From: Nitrospira sp.
GTDB lineage: Bacteria > Nitrospirota > Nitrospiria > Nitrospirales > Nitrospiraceae
Length of the DNA: 64,000 nt
Assembly: GCA_020846195.1 (NCBI GenBank)
Contig: JADLEJ010000050.1
Coordinates: forward strand, 1 to 64,000
Direction of reading: 5' to 3'
Position numbers and translations under genes: made by a program. Shown in pieces: positions 53,512-62,656 of the stretch. Numbering within the stretch: the stretch's first letter is position 1; each line of letters begins with the position of its first letter. Under the pieces are notes generated by a model that saw nothing but the letters and a program-made list of their open reading frames with translations, ran no database searches and was not told the origin of the DNA.

Positions 53512-54346
53512 AGTAGTAGGTAATCTGGCGTTCCCGGCCGATCACGGTTTCCACGAGCGCGAGATCGCCGTGTTTCTCGATCCACCGCTGAATCGTTTCC
53601 TTCGTCCAATTCCCCATGGGATCGAACTCATCCGTCACGACGGACTTGCGGAAATGCGCGCTCCGGAAGAACTCACTCTGTTGTTCGACCCGCTGACCGG
53701 CAGCGTCGTACCGGTACAGATCCCTGCGCATCAAGGCTCCATCCCCTGAATAGAACCGGCCTTCCTTCAACCGGCCCAACGCCCCATAATGAAAGGTCGC
53801 CTCCAGGACGAGCTTCCCCTGAAAATATCGGGCGAGATAGACCGCTCTCCCTCCGATGTCGTAGAGGGATTTCTCGATCACCCCATTTCCCGTCATCGCG
53901 AGATCTTCCGTGAGGGCTCCGCGCTCGTCGTACAGCGAGAATTCGGCGTACGCGAGCTGACCGGCGTCGGTGGCTGCAATCTCGGCGACTTGCCGGCCAT
54001 GCTCATCGAACCCATAGCGGTAGATCTTCTTGTATAAGGCATGGCCGTCCGGCTTGATCGTCTGCTCTTCCGCCACTCGGCCGGCGTCATCGTAGGACAA
54101 GCGATACTGCACTGAATCGGTTTCTTGTGTGGGAACTAATTCGATCTTTGTCAGGCGCCCGTTACGATCGAAGTGATGGATGGTGCGGAGTTGCGCATGA
54201 CGAGTCTCCGCCGTCTTCACCGGCCCTGTCAGCTCTTGTTTGGAGAGGTCGCTCGCTGTTGCGCCCAATACCGAACCCGCGGCGGGACACAGGAGCACCC
54301 CGACGACGAGCAGAGCGTGAACGAGCGATGACTGATCCATCTGCAT
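53510..54346 (-). CDS. Secreted YD/RHS-like repeat protein
   Basis: A 278-residue exported protein with a signal peptide and several degenerate YD-type units (LSYDDAGRVAEEQTIK, YRYGFDEHGRQVAEIAA, SLYDERGALTEDLAMT, YRYDAAGQRVEQQSEF). The repeat count and lack of a C-terminal toxin part suggest a compact carbohydrate-binding or surface protein rather than a toxin. No signature outside the repeats. The stop TAA lies inside the terminator T-run of the convergent ilvD. ATG 54340 is an alternative start. Unlike the RHS stub at 29338 this one looks intact. Confidence 0.6.
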   Translation of the reverse strand: MQMDQSSLVHALLVVGVLLCPAAGSVLGATASDLSKQELTGPVKTAETRHAQLRTIHHFDRNGRLTKIELVPTQETDSVQYRLSYDDAGRVAEEQTIKPDGHALYKKIYRYGFDEHGRQVAEIAATDAGQLAYAEFSLYDERGALTEDLAMTGNGVIEKSLYDIGGRAVYLARYFQGKLVLEATFHYGALGRLKEGRFYSGDGALMRRDLYRYDAAGQRVEQQSEFFRSAHFRKSVVTDEFDPMGNWTKETIQRWIEKHGDLALVETVIGRERQITYY

Positions 54347-54406
54347 GCAGGTGGCGCATCATACACCGCTTGTTTAGATGAAAACACTCCTGAGTCAGGC
54401 AGGCGC

Positions 54407-55432
54407 CTACCGCTCCTTCATGCGGCCGCGCATCTCGGAAATCATTCCATCCAGATCGGCCTCGGCCTTGCTTCGCTCGCTGACCAGTTCATCTAAGTTG
54501 TAGGCACGCGGCGCGGGAAGAGTGCGAAGCGGATGAACGGGCATTGCCTGGCTTTCTGGACGAGCTGTCTTAGGTGTCGGAGCCTGGTTGGGGGCGACTG
54601 GGCGAGGAGTCGGAATAGGCTGCTGCGCCGGGGCAGGAATCACGAAAGTTTCCGCTGCCGCACGAGTTGGGGCCACCATGGAAGACGCAGGCATCTCCTC
54701 ACTAGCCACATTCTGTTCGCGCAGCCACTGCCTGGCGACCGTCGACTTCAATGAAAAACTGATGCTGGCGATCGGCATGCCGTCAGACGCCACACGAGCG
54801 ATTGCCGTGTTGACTCCGATCATATGCCCGCCGCTATCGATGAGCGGGCCGCCGGAATTCCCCCGGTTCAACCCGGCTTCTGTTTGGAACACATGCTTCC
54901 CTTTCACGCCGTTGAAATTGTCTACTTCCGCGCTGACCACTCCTGTCGTCAGAGTCCACAACCCTCCCTGCTCCGGATGACCGATTGCGATCACGCGGTC
55001 GCCGATCTGTGTTCGATCCGAATCGCTTAGATCGATGACCGGAAGTGGAGCAGCAACGCCTTCAAGTTTGAGCACGGCAAGATCCAGCGGAACAGAATAG
55101 GCCACCAGCTGAGCGCGCACCATGCGAGCCAGATCGGCCTTGGTATCGCCGCTCACACGAGCCGGCTTCAAGAATACAGACAGCCTCGGATAGGGCTTTC
55201 CCGTTTTCTCTTCGAGAACCACATGTGCGTTCGTCAGTACGACGCCGTCGGCTTGGATGATCGAGCCCGTCCCTCCAGTGCCGCCTTTTCCACTGTCGGG
55301 ATGTCCCATCACCATCACGACTGCCGGAGACGTCATCTCGTAAATCTCGCGCGGCGAAAGCTCCTTCGCGTCAACACCCATTTGTCCCTGGCTAATCAGA
55401 GCCGCAAGGAGGATCAATATATATTTCATCAC
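54407..55432 (-). CDS. Trypsin-like serine protease (S1C, DegP-like, no PDZ)
   Basis: 341 residues: signal peptide, a chymotrypsin-fold domain with the catalytic triad His70 (LTNAHVV), Asp117 (PLDLAVLK) and Ser193 (GLNRGNSGGPLI), then a proline-rich linker and a C-terminal helical segment (DELVSERSKAEADLDGMISEM). The PDZ domains of DegP are absent. Periplasmic or surface protease, possibly with a coiled-coil for oligomerisation. Upstream promoter not visible. Confidence 0.85.
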   Translation of the reverse strand: MMKYILILLAALISQGQMGVDAKELSPREIYEMTSPAVVMVMGHPDSGKGGTGGTGSIIQADGVVLTNAHVVLEEKTGKPYPRLSVFLKPARVSGDTKADLARMVRAQLVAYSVPLDLAVLKLEGVAAPLPVIDLSDSDRTQIGDRVIAIGHPEQGGLWTLTTGVVSAEVDNFNGVKGKHVFQTEAGLNRGNSGGPLIDSGGHMIGVNTAIARVASDGMPIASISFSLKSTVARQWLREQNVASEEMPASSMVAPTRAAAETFVIPAPAQQPIPTPRPVAPNQAPTPKTARPESQAMPVHPLRTLPAPRAYNLDELVSERSKAEADLDGMISEMRGRMKER

Positions 55433-55600
55433 AGTCTCCTATCTTCTCTTAGTGGCGTCTTGGAGTGAAGATGCGCCCCTTGCCTGCTGCAGCTGCAACA
55501 GACTCTCATTGCCTCATCATACATGACTCAACTGGCAGAGACGCCAGGCGTTGGCCAGCCTGACAAAACAGCGGCGAGCGGAAACCCTGGGGGGAGCGGC

Positions 55601-56719
55601 CTATTGGCGCTTGAAGAAGTCGGCAACCATCTCGACCACGTAGGTCAATTGGGCGTCGCTGAGTTCAGCATAGATGGGAAGAGACATGACTTCTTCGGCA
55701 GCCTGTTCGGATACGGGAAAGGCTCCCTTGCGATAGCCAAGGTCCTGATAGCAATTCTGCAAATGCATGGGCAGCGGATAGTAGATCTCGGTCCCGACAC
55801 CCTTTTCTTTCAGATGGGCTCGAAGTTCATCTCGTTTCGAGACTCGCACGGTGTACTGGTTGTAGACATGAAAATTGCCCGCCGTCGTCGAGGGCAATGT
55901 CACGCGATCCAGCACACCCGCCTCTCGAAACAACTGATCGTACCGAGCGGCATTGCGGCGGCGGCCCTCGGCCCATTGATCGAGATACTTAAGCTTGATA
56001 TCGAGCACAACGGCTTGCAACGCATCCAGCCGGCTGTTAATTCCAATCGCCTCGTGAAGATAACGCACCCGGCTGCCATGCACGCGAAGCATGGACATGG
56101 AGTCCGCAAGAGCCTGGTCGTTCGTCGTAATCATCCCGCCGTCGCCGAACCCGCCAAGATTCTTCGAGGGGAAAAAGCTAAAACAGGCCGTATCGCCCAG
56201 CACTCCCGCGCGCTTCCCACCCTGCCCAGCTCCGATAGCTTGGCAAGCATCTTCGATGACAGGCAGCCCCTTTGCCTTGGCAATCCGATTGATGGCCGGC
56301 ATGTCGGCACATTGGCCGAACAGATGGACTGGGATAATCGCCTTGGTGCGAGCGGTCACAGCCTGTTCTAGCTGGGCAGGATCGAGATTGAACGTATCCG
56401 GCTGAACGTCGATGAAGACCGGCTTTGCACCCAATCGGGACACGGCGCCGGCTGTGGCGAAAAATGTAAAGGGGACCGTGATCACTTCGTCGCCGTGCCC
56501 CACTCCCATCGCCATCAACGAGAGCAGCAACGCGTCGCTGCCCGAGGCACAGCCGATAGCGTAGCGAGCGCCGACATACCGAGCTAACGATTCCTCAAAG
56601 GCCACCACGCGCGGACCAAGGATAAACCCCTGTTCGTCGCAAACCGTTTGGACCGCCGCCATGATCTCGGCACGCAGCGGCTGAAATTGGGCTTTAAGGT
56701 CGAGGAGAGGAATATTCAT
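55601..56719 (-). CDS. DegT/DnrJ/EryC1-type aminotransferase
   Basis: 372 residues, PLP-dependent. The Schiff-base Lys is in SFFPSKNLGGFGDGGMI, and the PLP region GCASGSDALLLSLMAMG and 'EDACQAIGAGQGGKRAGVLG' are typical. Such enzymes aminate nucleotide-linked sugars for surface glycans. The start 56719 (MNIPLLDLKAQFQPL) is the family start; the track ORF to 56749 adds ten residues. It follows the ABC permease gene by 118 bp on the same strand. Confidence 0.88.
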   Translation of the reverse strand: MNIPLLDLKAQFQPLRAEIMAAVQTVCDEQGFILGPRVVAFEESLARYVGARYAIGCASGSDALLLSLMAMGVGHGDEVITVPFTFFATAGAVSRLGAKPVFIDVQPDTFNLDPAQLEQAVTARTKAIIPVHLFGQCADMPAINRIAKAKGLPVIEDACQAIGAGQGGKRAGVLGDTACFSFFPSKNLGGFGDGGMITTNDQALADSMSMLRVHGSRVRYLHEAIGINSRLDALQAVVLDIKLKYLDQWAEGRRRNAARYDQLFREAGVLDRVTLPSTTAGNFHVYNQYTVRVSKRDELRAHLKEKGVGTEIYYPLPMHLQNCYQDLGYRKGAFPVSEQAAEEVMSLPIYAELSDAQLTYVVEMVADFFKRQ

Positions 56720-56837
56720 GAATTCAACTTGTCTCGAAACACCATGCATTGACCATCGCTATGCATGCTAGATGCGCTCCATCAATACCTTGGACGCATT
56801 GTCTTTGCAAGCAGAGAATAGCGCTGGCAGACGAAAA

Positions 56838-57599
56838 CTAGCGAAAATCTCGACGCTGGAAGATAAGACTCGCGGACATCAGCAGAAATGCAACATAGGT
56901 CAAGCCATACGCCACAATGAGCCCAAGATCCGTACCGGATACCTCGATATGATGAATAACATTCCCCTTGAGATTAAACCGTTCTAAATTCGGCAGGAGG
57001 TAATAGAGTCCGGTGACGACCGCGCGCATTCCTTCATCCATCTTCTCCCCGAAGGTCTTGAGATCGGCCGTGAGATGGCCAATCACATAAGTGGCCAGCG
57101 TAAAGATGGCGCTCAGCGTGGCACTGGTGAAAGTGGAGCACAGCAGCGCCACCGCCGTCACCACCATACATTCAAGAAGAATCAACCCAATCGCCTTGAA
57201 CAACACCGCTTCCACAGGCACATCTTGCACCGCCAAGACAACCAGCAAGCTCGCTGCCATAATGGCAATGTTGACCAACAGGGTGATGGTCAGCCCTGCG
57301 AATTTCCCCAAGAGAAACTCATACCGTGCAACCGGCTTGGACACGATCGTATAAATCGTTTTCTTTTCGATTTCTTTGTTTACCAGGCCGATCCCCACAA
57401 AGATCGCAATCAAGACGCTGAATATATTGATACTCCCCAACCCCACGTCTAACAGCAATCGGTGAAACTCCCCCAACGTCAGCCGCATCAGCAGCAACGA
57501 GCTTCCGATCATGAGCAACGCAAACACCAACAAGTTATAGAGCAACTTGTCTCGCAGATTTTCACGGAATGTATTCAGCGCGATCGATAGAATCTTCAT
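56838..57599 (-). CDS. ABC-2-type permease (PilI-like?)
   Basis: 253 residues with six spans (ALLMIGSSLLLMRL, INIFSVLIAIFVGIGLV, FAGLTITLLVNIAIMAASLLVVLAV and others). It matches the NatB/ABC-2 family. It overlaps the ATPase gene by 4 nt and belongs to the operon started by the 59498 gene. Next to a type IV pilin gene, this looks like the PilH/PilI exporter of Myxococcus, but substrate and role are unproven here. Confidence 0.82.
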   Translation of the reverse strand: MKILSIALNTFRENLRDKLLYNLLVFALLMIGSSLLLMRLTLGEFHRLLLDVGLGSINIFSVLIAIFVGIGLVNKEIEKKTIYTIVSKPVARYEFLLGKFAGLTITLLVNIAIMAASLLVVLAVQDVPVEAVLFKAIGLILLECMVVTAVALLCSTFTSATLSAIFTLATYVIGHLTADLKTFGEKMDEGMRAVVTGLYYLLPNLERFNLKGNVIHHIEVSGTDLGLIVAYGLTYVAFLLMSASLIFQRRDFR

Positions 57600-58561
57600 A
57601 CCCGCGCCTCCACAGGTAACTGCAGGCCTTTGGCTTCACGGATAAACAAATCTTCCAGCGACGCCTTGTGAGGGGTCAGCGAGACCAGCTTGGCATGGGC
57701 CACCCGAATAACTTCAAGAGACTCATCGACCTGACGCTGGCTACTCAAGACCACCATGACTCGCTCCCCGCTCAATACCACTTTCGTTGCCAAGACACGC
57801 AAATGCTCCAACCCTTCCGGCGAGAGCCGATCGATAACCATCTCCACTTCTTGCGTAGTTCCTTGCTGAATTAGCTCCGATACCTGCCCACAAGCCACCA
57901 ATCGGCCTTTCATGATCATAGCAACTCGATCGCAGAGCAGCTCCGCATCATGCAAAATGTGCGAACTGAACATGACCGTTTTGCCGGATTCCTTGAGCCT
58001 AAAAATAAGGTCGCGCACTTCCTTCCGTCCGATCGGATCAAGCCCAGACATCGGTTCGTCCAACACAACCAGCTCAGGATCGTTGATCAAGGCCTGCGCA
58101 ATTCCTACCCGCTGCAGCATGCCTTTGGAAAACTTGCGGAGCTGAAGATCTCTCGCATGGGTCATCCCCACCAGCTCAAGCAACTCATCCACGCGCTTAT
58201 TCAAAGCGGCGCCCCACAGACCGAATAGGTGGCCGTAGAAATTGAGGAACTCACGGCTAGTCAGATAATCATAGAAATAGGGAGACTCAGGAAGAAACCC
58301 AAGCTTGGCTTTCGCAGCCGGATCGCCCACCGGATGGCCAAAAATCGTGGCCTGCCCGCTGGTGGGATAGATCAGCCCCATCAGCATCTTGATCGTGGTG
58401 GTTTTTCCTGCCCCATTGGGTCCAAGAAAGCCGAAGACTTCTCCGCGTCGAACGTCCAATGACAACTGATCGACCGCCGTGACGCGCCGGCCCAAGAATC
58501 CGACACGGAACACTTTGCATATGGCCTTAATTTGAACAACGTGGTCAGTGCCAGGAAGCAT
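57596..58561 (-). CDS. ABC exporter ATPase (PilH-like?)
   Basis: 321 residues with Walker A GPNGAGKTTTIK, signature LRKFSKGMLQRVGIAQAL, Walker B LVVLDEPMSGLDP and H-loop SSHILHDAE. This is the NatA/DrrA-type long ATPase with a C-terminal regulatory tail. Preceded by the accessory gene 10 nt upstream and overlapping the permease by 4 nt. Probably functions with the pilin biogenesis group. Confidence 0.88.
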   Translation of the reverse strand: MLPGTDHVVQIKAICKVFRVGFLGRRVTAVDQLSLDVRRGEVFGFLGPNGAGKTTTIKMLMGLIYPTSGQATIFGHPVGDPAAKAKLGFLPESPYFYDYLTSREFLNFYGHLFGLWGAALNKRVDELLELVGMTHARDLQLRKFSKGMLQRVGIAQALINDPELVVLDEPMSGLDPIGRKEVRDLIFRLKESGKTVMFSSHILHDAELLCDRVAMIMKGRLVACGQVSELIQQGTTQEVEMVIDRLSPEGLEHLRVLATKVVLSGERVMVVLSSQRQVDESLEVIRVAHAKLVSLTPHKASLEDLFIREAKGLQLPVEARV

Positions 58562-58571
58562 ATTGGGCCTC

Positions 58572-59498
58572 TTATCCCTTATCCGGCCTGAATACTTTAA
58601 GTCGTTTGGGATGGCTGCTGCTTGAGACCTCTCCCGTCTGAGCGTCTATGTTGTATGCTCCGCCGAACGGCTCATCCGGAATTGCTTGCAGTATGCCGGA
58701 CACGACCAAGTCAGACAACGTTTTTGGGGATTTTCTTTCTGCTTGATGATAGCGCTGAATCGCCTCTTCAAGGTATCTGAGATCCCGCTCGATCATGATT
58801 TCTTTTGCCCGCACCTCCAACTTCTCTCGTGCGGCAATGTCCGGGTTCTCTCTCCACATTGCCTCAAGAAATTGCAGCGCTACATCGGGATTCTTCGATT
58901 CTGCATACATCCGGGTCGCCAATCCTGGGAGAAATCCAGGACCGCCAGGAATCTTTGCCGCGCGACTAATGTAATCGGCACCCTTCGCCGGCTTGCTTAA
59001 AACGAAGTAGTGGTTGTACCCAAGCAGAAATGGCAAATTCCATTCGTTTGGATTCGCAGCGTGGCCTTTCTCCAGCAGCTGGTTGCTCAAATCAACTCGC
59101 CCTGCCAAATCAGTCAGAACCACTCCTCCCACATAATAGACATAAGCATAGAGAGGATCGAGAGTGGTAATTACATCCATCGCATGATAGAGCCACACGT
59201 GCTCGTCCACAGAGTTTTTCTTCTTGCCCAGAACCTGAAGCGTGTTGAGCCAAAGAATATCTGCCCCAAGATGATGATAGCCCAGCAAGGCCGGCCGCAG
59301 AATCTCACCGCGCGGGAGTTGCGCTAATCCTTCAATTTTTCCTGCCGCGCGGTCAGAACGGCGATCCATATCCTGCTGGAGATATGTCATAAACCAGACA
59401 AGGATGGCCATCCCAATAAGAAGCGCCAAGTACATAAGCTTTGCGTAAATACGGGCGGAGAATTGTGTCGATGAGAGGAGAAAAGAGCCAAAACGCAT
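58572..59498 (-). CDS. Membrane-anchored helical protein (PilG-like?)
   Basis: 308 residues: one N-terminal span (MYLALLIGMAILVWFMTYL) followed by TPR-like helices (YYVGGVVLTDLAGRVDLSNQLLEKG, LPFLLGYNHYFVLSKPAKG, MYAESKNPDVALQFLEAMW) and a C-terminal 'GGAYNIDAQTGEV' strand. No enzymatic motif. It is the first gene of the exporter operon after the pilin terminator, in the position of Myxococcus pilG. SD AGAGGTGG. Function: possible assembly factor; inference from neighbours. Confidence 0.68.
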   Translation of the reverse strand: MRFGSFLLSSTQFSARIYAKLMYLALLIGMAILVWFMTYLQQDMDRRSDRAAGKIEGLAQLPRGEILRPALLGYHHLGADILWLNTLQVLGKKKNSVDEHVWLYHAMDVITTLDPLYAYVYYVGGVVLTDLAGRVDLSNQLLEKGHAANPNEWNLPFLLGYNHYFVLSKPAKGADYISRAAKIPGGPGFLPGLATRMYAESKNPDVALQFLEAMWRENPDIAAREKLEVRAKEIMIERDLRYLEEAIQRYHQAERKSPKTLSDLVVSGILQAIPDEPFGGAYNIDAQTGEVSSSSHPKRLKVFRPDKG

Positions 59499-59516
59499 GA
59501 GAAACTGCCACCTCTT

Positions 59517-59557
59517 TAATAAACAAGGTCCCGCCGACTCTCACAAGCCGACGGGAC
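59517..59557 (-). terminator. Terminator of the pilin gene
   Basis: On the minus strand GTCCCGTCGGCT pairs with AGTCGGCGGGAC (12 bp, two G-T pairs), followed by CTTGTTTATT. It lies between pilA and the 59498 gene, giving a strong pilin transcript with reduced read-through. Confidence 0.7.
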
Positions 59558-59589
59558 ACTTGATTCACGCAGAACCTAGGAGGCCGACG

Positions 59590-60216
59590 TTAGAACACGC
59601 CGGTCGTGCAATCCTGGGCCCCAGTCCCGTCAGCCGATGCCCACACAGACAGGGTAGCATCGCCGTCAAGGTTGGACGAAGCCGTTGCCCGGAATCCACC
59701 CGCAACCGTACCCGCATCAACGGCTCCAGATTCATGGGTGATATTAGCCGCAGGGGTCAACACTGGTCCAAGACAGGAGGTGTGCGCAGCGGCGTAACTC
59801 CCTGCTGCATAGTTGTACAGCACATTACCCGTTGGCTGAAAACCAAGGTCGGCAAATGTTCCCGTCGTCACACCGGCACCAGCAGCTCCCACACACCATC
59901 CAGTAGCACCAGCAGCCGTCACAAGAGGCCCAGCCCCCCCAGGAAACCACGACGAAGGAGAAGATTTTGTAGCAGCCACGGGAACAGCAGCCACCGGCCA
60001 ACGGGCCACCGTGAGATAGCATCCCCGCTCACCCTGCCAAGACACTTCTGAGGTCTTGATAGCACCCAGATTGGTCTTGGCCTCGGACTGCCGAGACTTC
60101 ATCTGATACTGCAGGAAGTTCGGAATGGCGATGGCCGCCAAAATGCCGATGATCGCCACAACGATCATCAACTCGATGAGGGTAAAACCCTCTTGTTTAC
60201 GCAATGCCTTAAACAT
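59590..60216 (-). CDS. pilA: Type IV pilin (PilA-like prepilin)
   Basis: 208 residues. The class III leader MFKALRKQEG ends before the invariant FTLIELMIVVAIIGILAAIA, with Glu5 in place after cleavage between Gly and Phe. Two cysteines near the C-terminus (Cys in AHTSCLGPV and AQDCTTGVF) may form the D-loop. The start at 60216 follows AGGAGG; the track start adds nine residues. The size exceeds most pilins (about 150 aa), so a minor pilin or pseudopilin is possible. Preceded by a 500-bp gap. Confidence 0.9.
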   Translation of the reverse strand: MFKALRKQEGFTLIELMIVVAIIGILAAIAIPNFLQYQMKSRQSEAKTNLGAIKTSEVSWQGERGCYLTVARWPVAAVPVAATKSSPSSWFPGGAGPLVTAAGATGWCVGAAGAGVTTGTFADLGFQPTGNVLYNYAAGSYAAAHTSCLGPVLTPAANITHESGAVDAGTVAGGFRATASSNLDGDATLSVWASADGTGAQDCTTGVF

Positions 60217-60715
60217 CGTACTGCCTCCTGGTTGATGGTTCACTGACCGCCCACTCTCACACGCTGCTTCTTCTTGCTACCCGAGGCGCTCTTGTTGGCG
60301 CCTACCAGTGCTCTAGCAGGTTTGATGCCGGTCAGCGTTAAAAACGAACGTACCATCACCTCTCTGAAAATCAACAAGTTAGAAGAAATCAGCGACTGGT
60401 ACATTCCTAGCCCATCGCTGCCTTCCCTTCCGCAATCCGCCCAAAGATGCCGATAATTGGCATCTCTACCACTTCGACTGAGCGGAAAACGGACGCAGGC
60501 CTTCGCATCAGCGCCCCCAATCGGAGATCTGCCCACTTCAATACGGCGAAATCTCCATCAACTTCTTAAGGAATTATGCTCTTGAAATTATTAAGGATAT
60601 CTAACATCTACTAGCAATAACAGGCACAGCAAACTAGCCAGGCGGGTTACTACTTTTTATTGAGTCAATGAGACGAGTGCCTATCGTTCTTGCTATACGA
60701 GCGAAGCAGATACGA
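60217..60715. other. Intergenic region upstream of pilA
   Basis: About 500 bp. It contains a perfect inverted repeat AGATGCC-GATAATT-GGCATCT at 60445-60465 and a possible 38-codon minus-strand frame ending 24 nt before pilA (about 60240-60356). The frame has an SD only 2-3 nt from its ATG, so I do not call it a gene. The stretch probably holds the pilin promoter and a long 5' leader. No sigma-54 site was found. Confidence 0.45.
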
Positions 60716-62518
60716 TTACTGAGCAGATTGCTTAGGCTGTATCTTCTCCGATACGCGTCGTTTGGCTTGTTGGATACGATCCTCATCGGAAGGATCGCCA
60801 AAACCCTGCTCACGGAACCGCTGAAACAGCTTTTCGTTCGAAGGATCAAGTTCCAATGAGTGGAGCCAGGCTTCCTTTGCCTCAGACAGCTTTTGCTGCT
60901 TCGCATAAATTTCGCCGAGATGCTCATAGATCACTGGATCGTCACCCACTAGCGCAGCCGCGCGCTTGATCTCAGTCAGCGCCTCATTGAATTTCCCTAA
61001 CTTATAGAAGGCCCAGCCAAGACTATCGACGTAATATCCATTGTCCGGTTTAAGCGCTACAGCTTGCTTGGTCAACGACAGGGCCTGTTCCATCTTAATG
61101 CCGCGTTCCGCATAGCTATAACCAAGATAATTCAGGGCATCGGCGTGGTGCGGATCCAAGGCTAAGGCCATCTCCATCGATTTCACCACATCGTCGAAAC
61201 GATTGAGCTTATCGTAGGCCGTTCCAAGATTGAAATGCAGATCTGCGTTCTTCGGATGCTGGCGAATCCCCTCTTCGAACGCGCCTGAAGATTTTTCAAA
61301 CTGCTCCGTTTGAAGATACGCCAGTCCCAGCACAATAAACGTCTCTGGCTGCTTGGGATTGATCCGCGTCGCCTCAGTCAAATGCGCGATCGCAGCGAGA
61401 TAGGCTTTGAGACGATATTGCAAGACACCAAGATGCATGTGGCTATCCGCATACGAAGGATCGAGCTGAATATTAAACTGATAGGTCTCCGCCGCCTTAG
61501 GAAAGTCCTTGGTTTCTTCATAGAGATACCCAAGATAGTCCCGCACTTTGAGCTCGGCGGGCCGCGCTTTGAGCACCGCCTGAAGAAGCTCAATGGCCTT
61601 AGGGAATTCCTTTTTCTCTCCGTAGATCAAGGCCATCCGCAGCTGCGCATCAAGATCGCCAGGCTCCTCGGCCAGCATCTTCTCGAGTTCTGCGAGCCCT
61701 CCCGCATAATCCTTCGTATTGACGTAGAGCTGAATCAGATGCTGGCGAATGTCTTTATTATTGGGATTTACCCGTTCAAGATACCGCTTGAGCACCGCAA
61801 TCGCCTTTTCTCGCTCCTGTCGGATTTCATACAGCGACGCTTGCGCGAGATACGCTGGTTCAAACGCCGCATTGACCGCGATGGCCCGCTCGAAACTTGC
61901 CAAGGCCTCGTCCTGCTTGCCCGATTCGAGAAAAATTCTACCGAGGTAGTAGTGGCCAATCGGCGACTCTGGGGAAACTTTCAATCCTTGTTTCGCAGCC
62001 TGCTCGGCCTCTGCCAGCCGCTTCTGATTGACGAGGATAATCGCTTTGGGGAAATAGGCGTCGCCCTGCCCTGGATCGCGCTCAATCGCCAGGTCCAACA
62101 GGCGAAGCGCTCGATCCGGCTTGCCAGCGCTGGCGAGAATACCAGCCATCTGCGTCAATTGCTGCGCGTCCTGCCCACTCCCTTCTCCGACTTCTTCCGC
62201 ATAGCGGGCGGCATTGGCCAAGTCGCCTAAGCTGAAATAAATCCCAGCCAATCGCGCCTTGACAGAGCGCGAGTTCGGATCGGTCTTCAGTACCGCACGA
62301 TATTCCTGAATCGCCCGGTCATGGTCTTGCGCGAGTTCGGCTTGGTATCCCAGCATGAAATGATACGACGCTGACGCATCCGCCACTGAAGCCACAGCTG
62401 GCTTTTTCGGTGTTGCACTAGCTGGCGCGGATTCCTGTGGATGCGGTGCAGCCGCACAAGCCACCACCACGAGAGGAATGAGGCCCGCCAAAAATCCACG
62501 CCCTGCGCACAGCGGCAT
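60716..62518 (-). CDS. Large TPR-repeat lipoprotein
   Basis: 600 residues starting MPLCAGRGFLAGLIPLVVVAC, which puts a lipobox (VVAC) at the end of the signal. About a dozen TPR units follow (for example AIQEYRAVLKTDPNSRSVKARLAGIYFSLGD, PIGHYYLGRIFLESGKQDEALASFERAI). The C-terminus is Lys/Gln-rich. It resembles outer-membrane pilotins or biogenesis factors of type IV pili such as Tgl/PilF in build, though it is larger. The start 62518 was preferred to 62650 because the lipobox signal begins there. Transcribed in the direction of pilA. Confidence 0.78.
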   Translation of the reverse strand: MPLCAGRGFLAGLIPLVVVACAAAPHPQESAPASATPKKPAVASVADASASYHFMLGYQAELAQDHDRAIQEYRAVLKTDPNSRSVKARLAGIYFSLGDLANAARYAEEVGEGSGQDAQQLTQMAGILASAGKPDRALRLLDLAIERDPGQGDAYFPKAIILVNQKRLAEAEQAAKQGLKVSPESPIGHYYLGRIFLESGKQDEALASFERAIAVNAAFEPAYLAQASLYEIRQEREKAIAVLKRYLERVNPNNKDIRQHLIQLYVNTKDYAGGLAELEKMLAEEPGDLDAQLRMALIYGEKKEFPKAIELLQAVLKARPAELKVRDYLGYLYEETKDFPKAAETYQFNIQLDPSYADSHMHLGVLQYRLKAYLAAIAHLTEATRINPKQPETFIVLGLAYLQTEQFEKSSGAFEEGIRQHPKNADLHFNLGTAYDKLNRFDDVVKSMEMALALDPHHADALNYLGYSYAERGIKMEQALSLTKQAVALKPDNGYYVDSLGWAFYKLGKFNEALTEIKRAAALVGDDPVIYEHLGEIYAKQQKLSEAKEAWLHSLELDPSNEKLFQRFREQGFGDPSDEDRIQQAKRRVSEKIQPKQSAQ

Positions 62519-62656
62519 GCGATCAGAGAATGACCATGAGGAAGCGACTGAAAACCAGCGTCGTGTATTCACAATAGCCTTGGGGGAAAAGGACTCGGAG
62601 TGCGTTACTAACTGGAAGGAATTATACCGACTGAGGAAAAGACCCGTCAAACGACT

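Noticed and set aside
60240-60536. 98-codon minus-strand ORF before pilA, with an inner 38-codon version
   Set aside because: SD is too close to the inner start, and the outer part lacks coding character. Left as part of the pilin leader region.
60580-60640. Sigma-54 promoter search upstream of pilA
   Set aside because: No GG-N10-GC pair of acceptable quality on the minus strand, although pilin genes are often RpoN-dependent.
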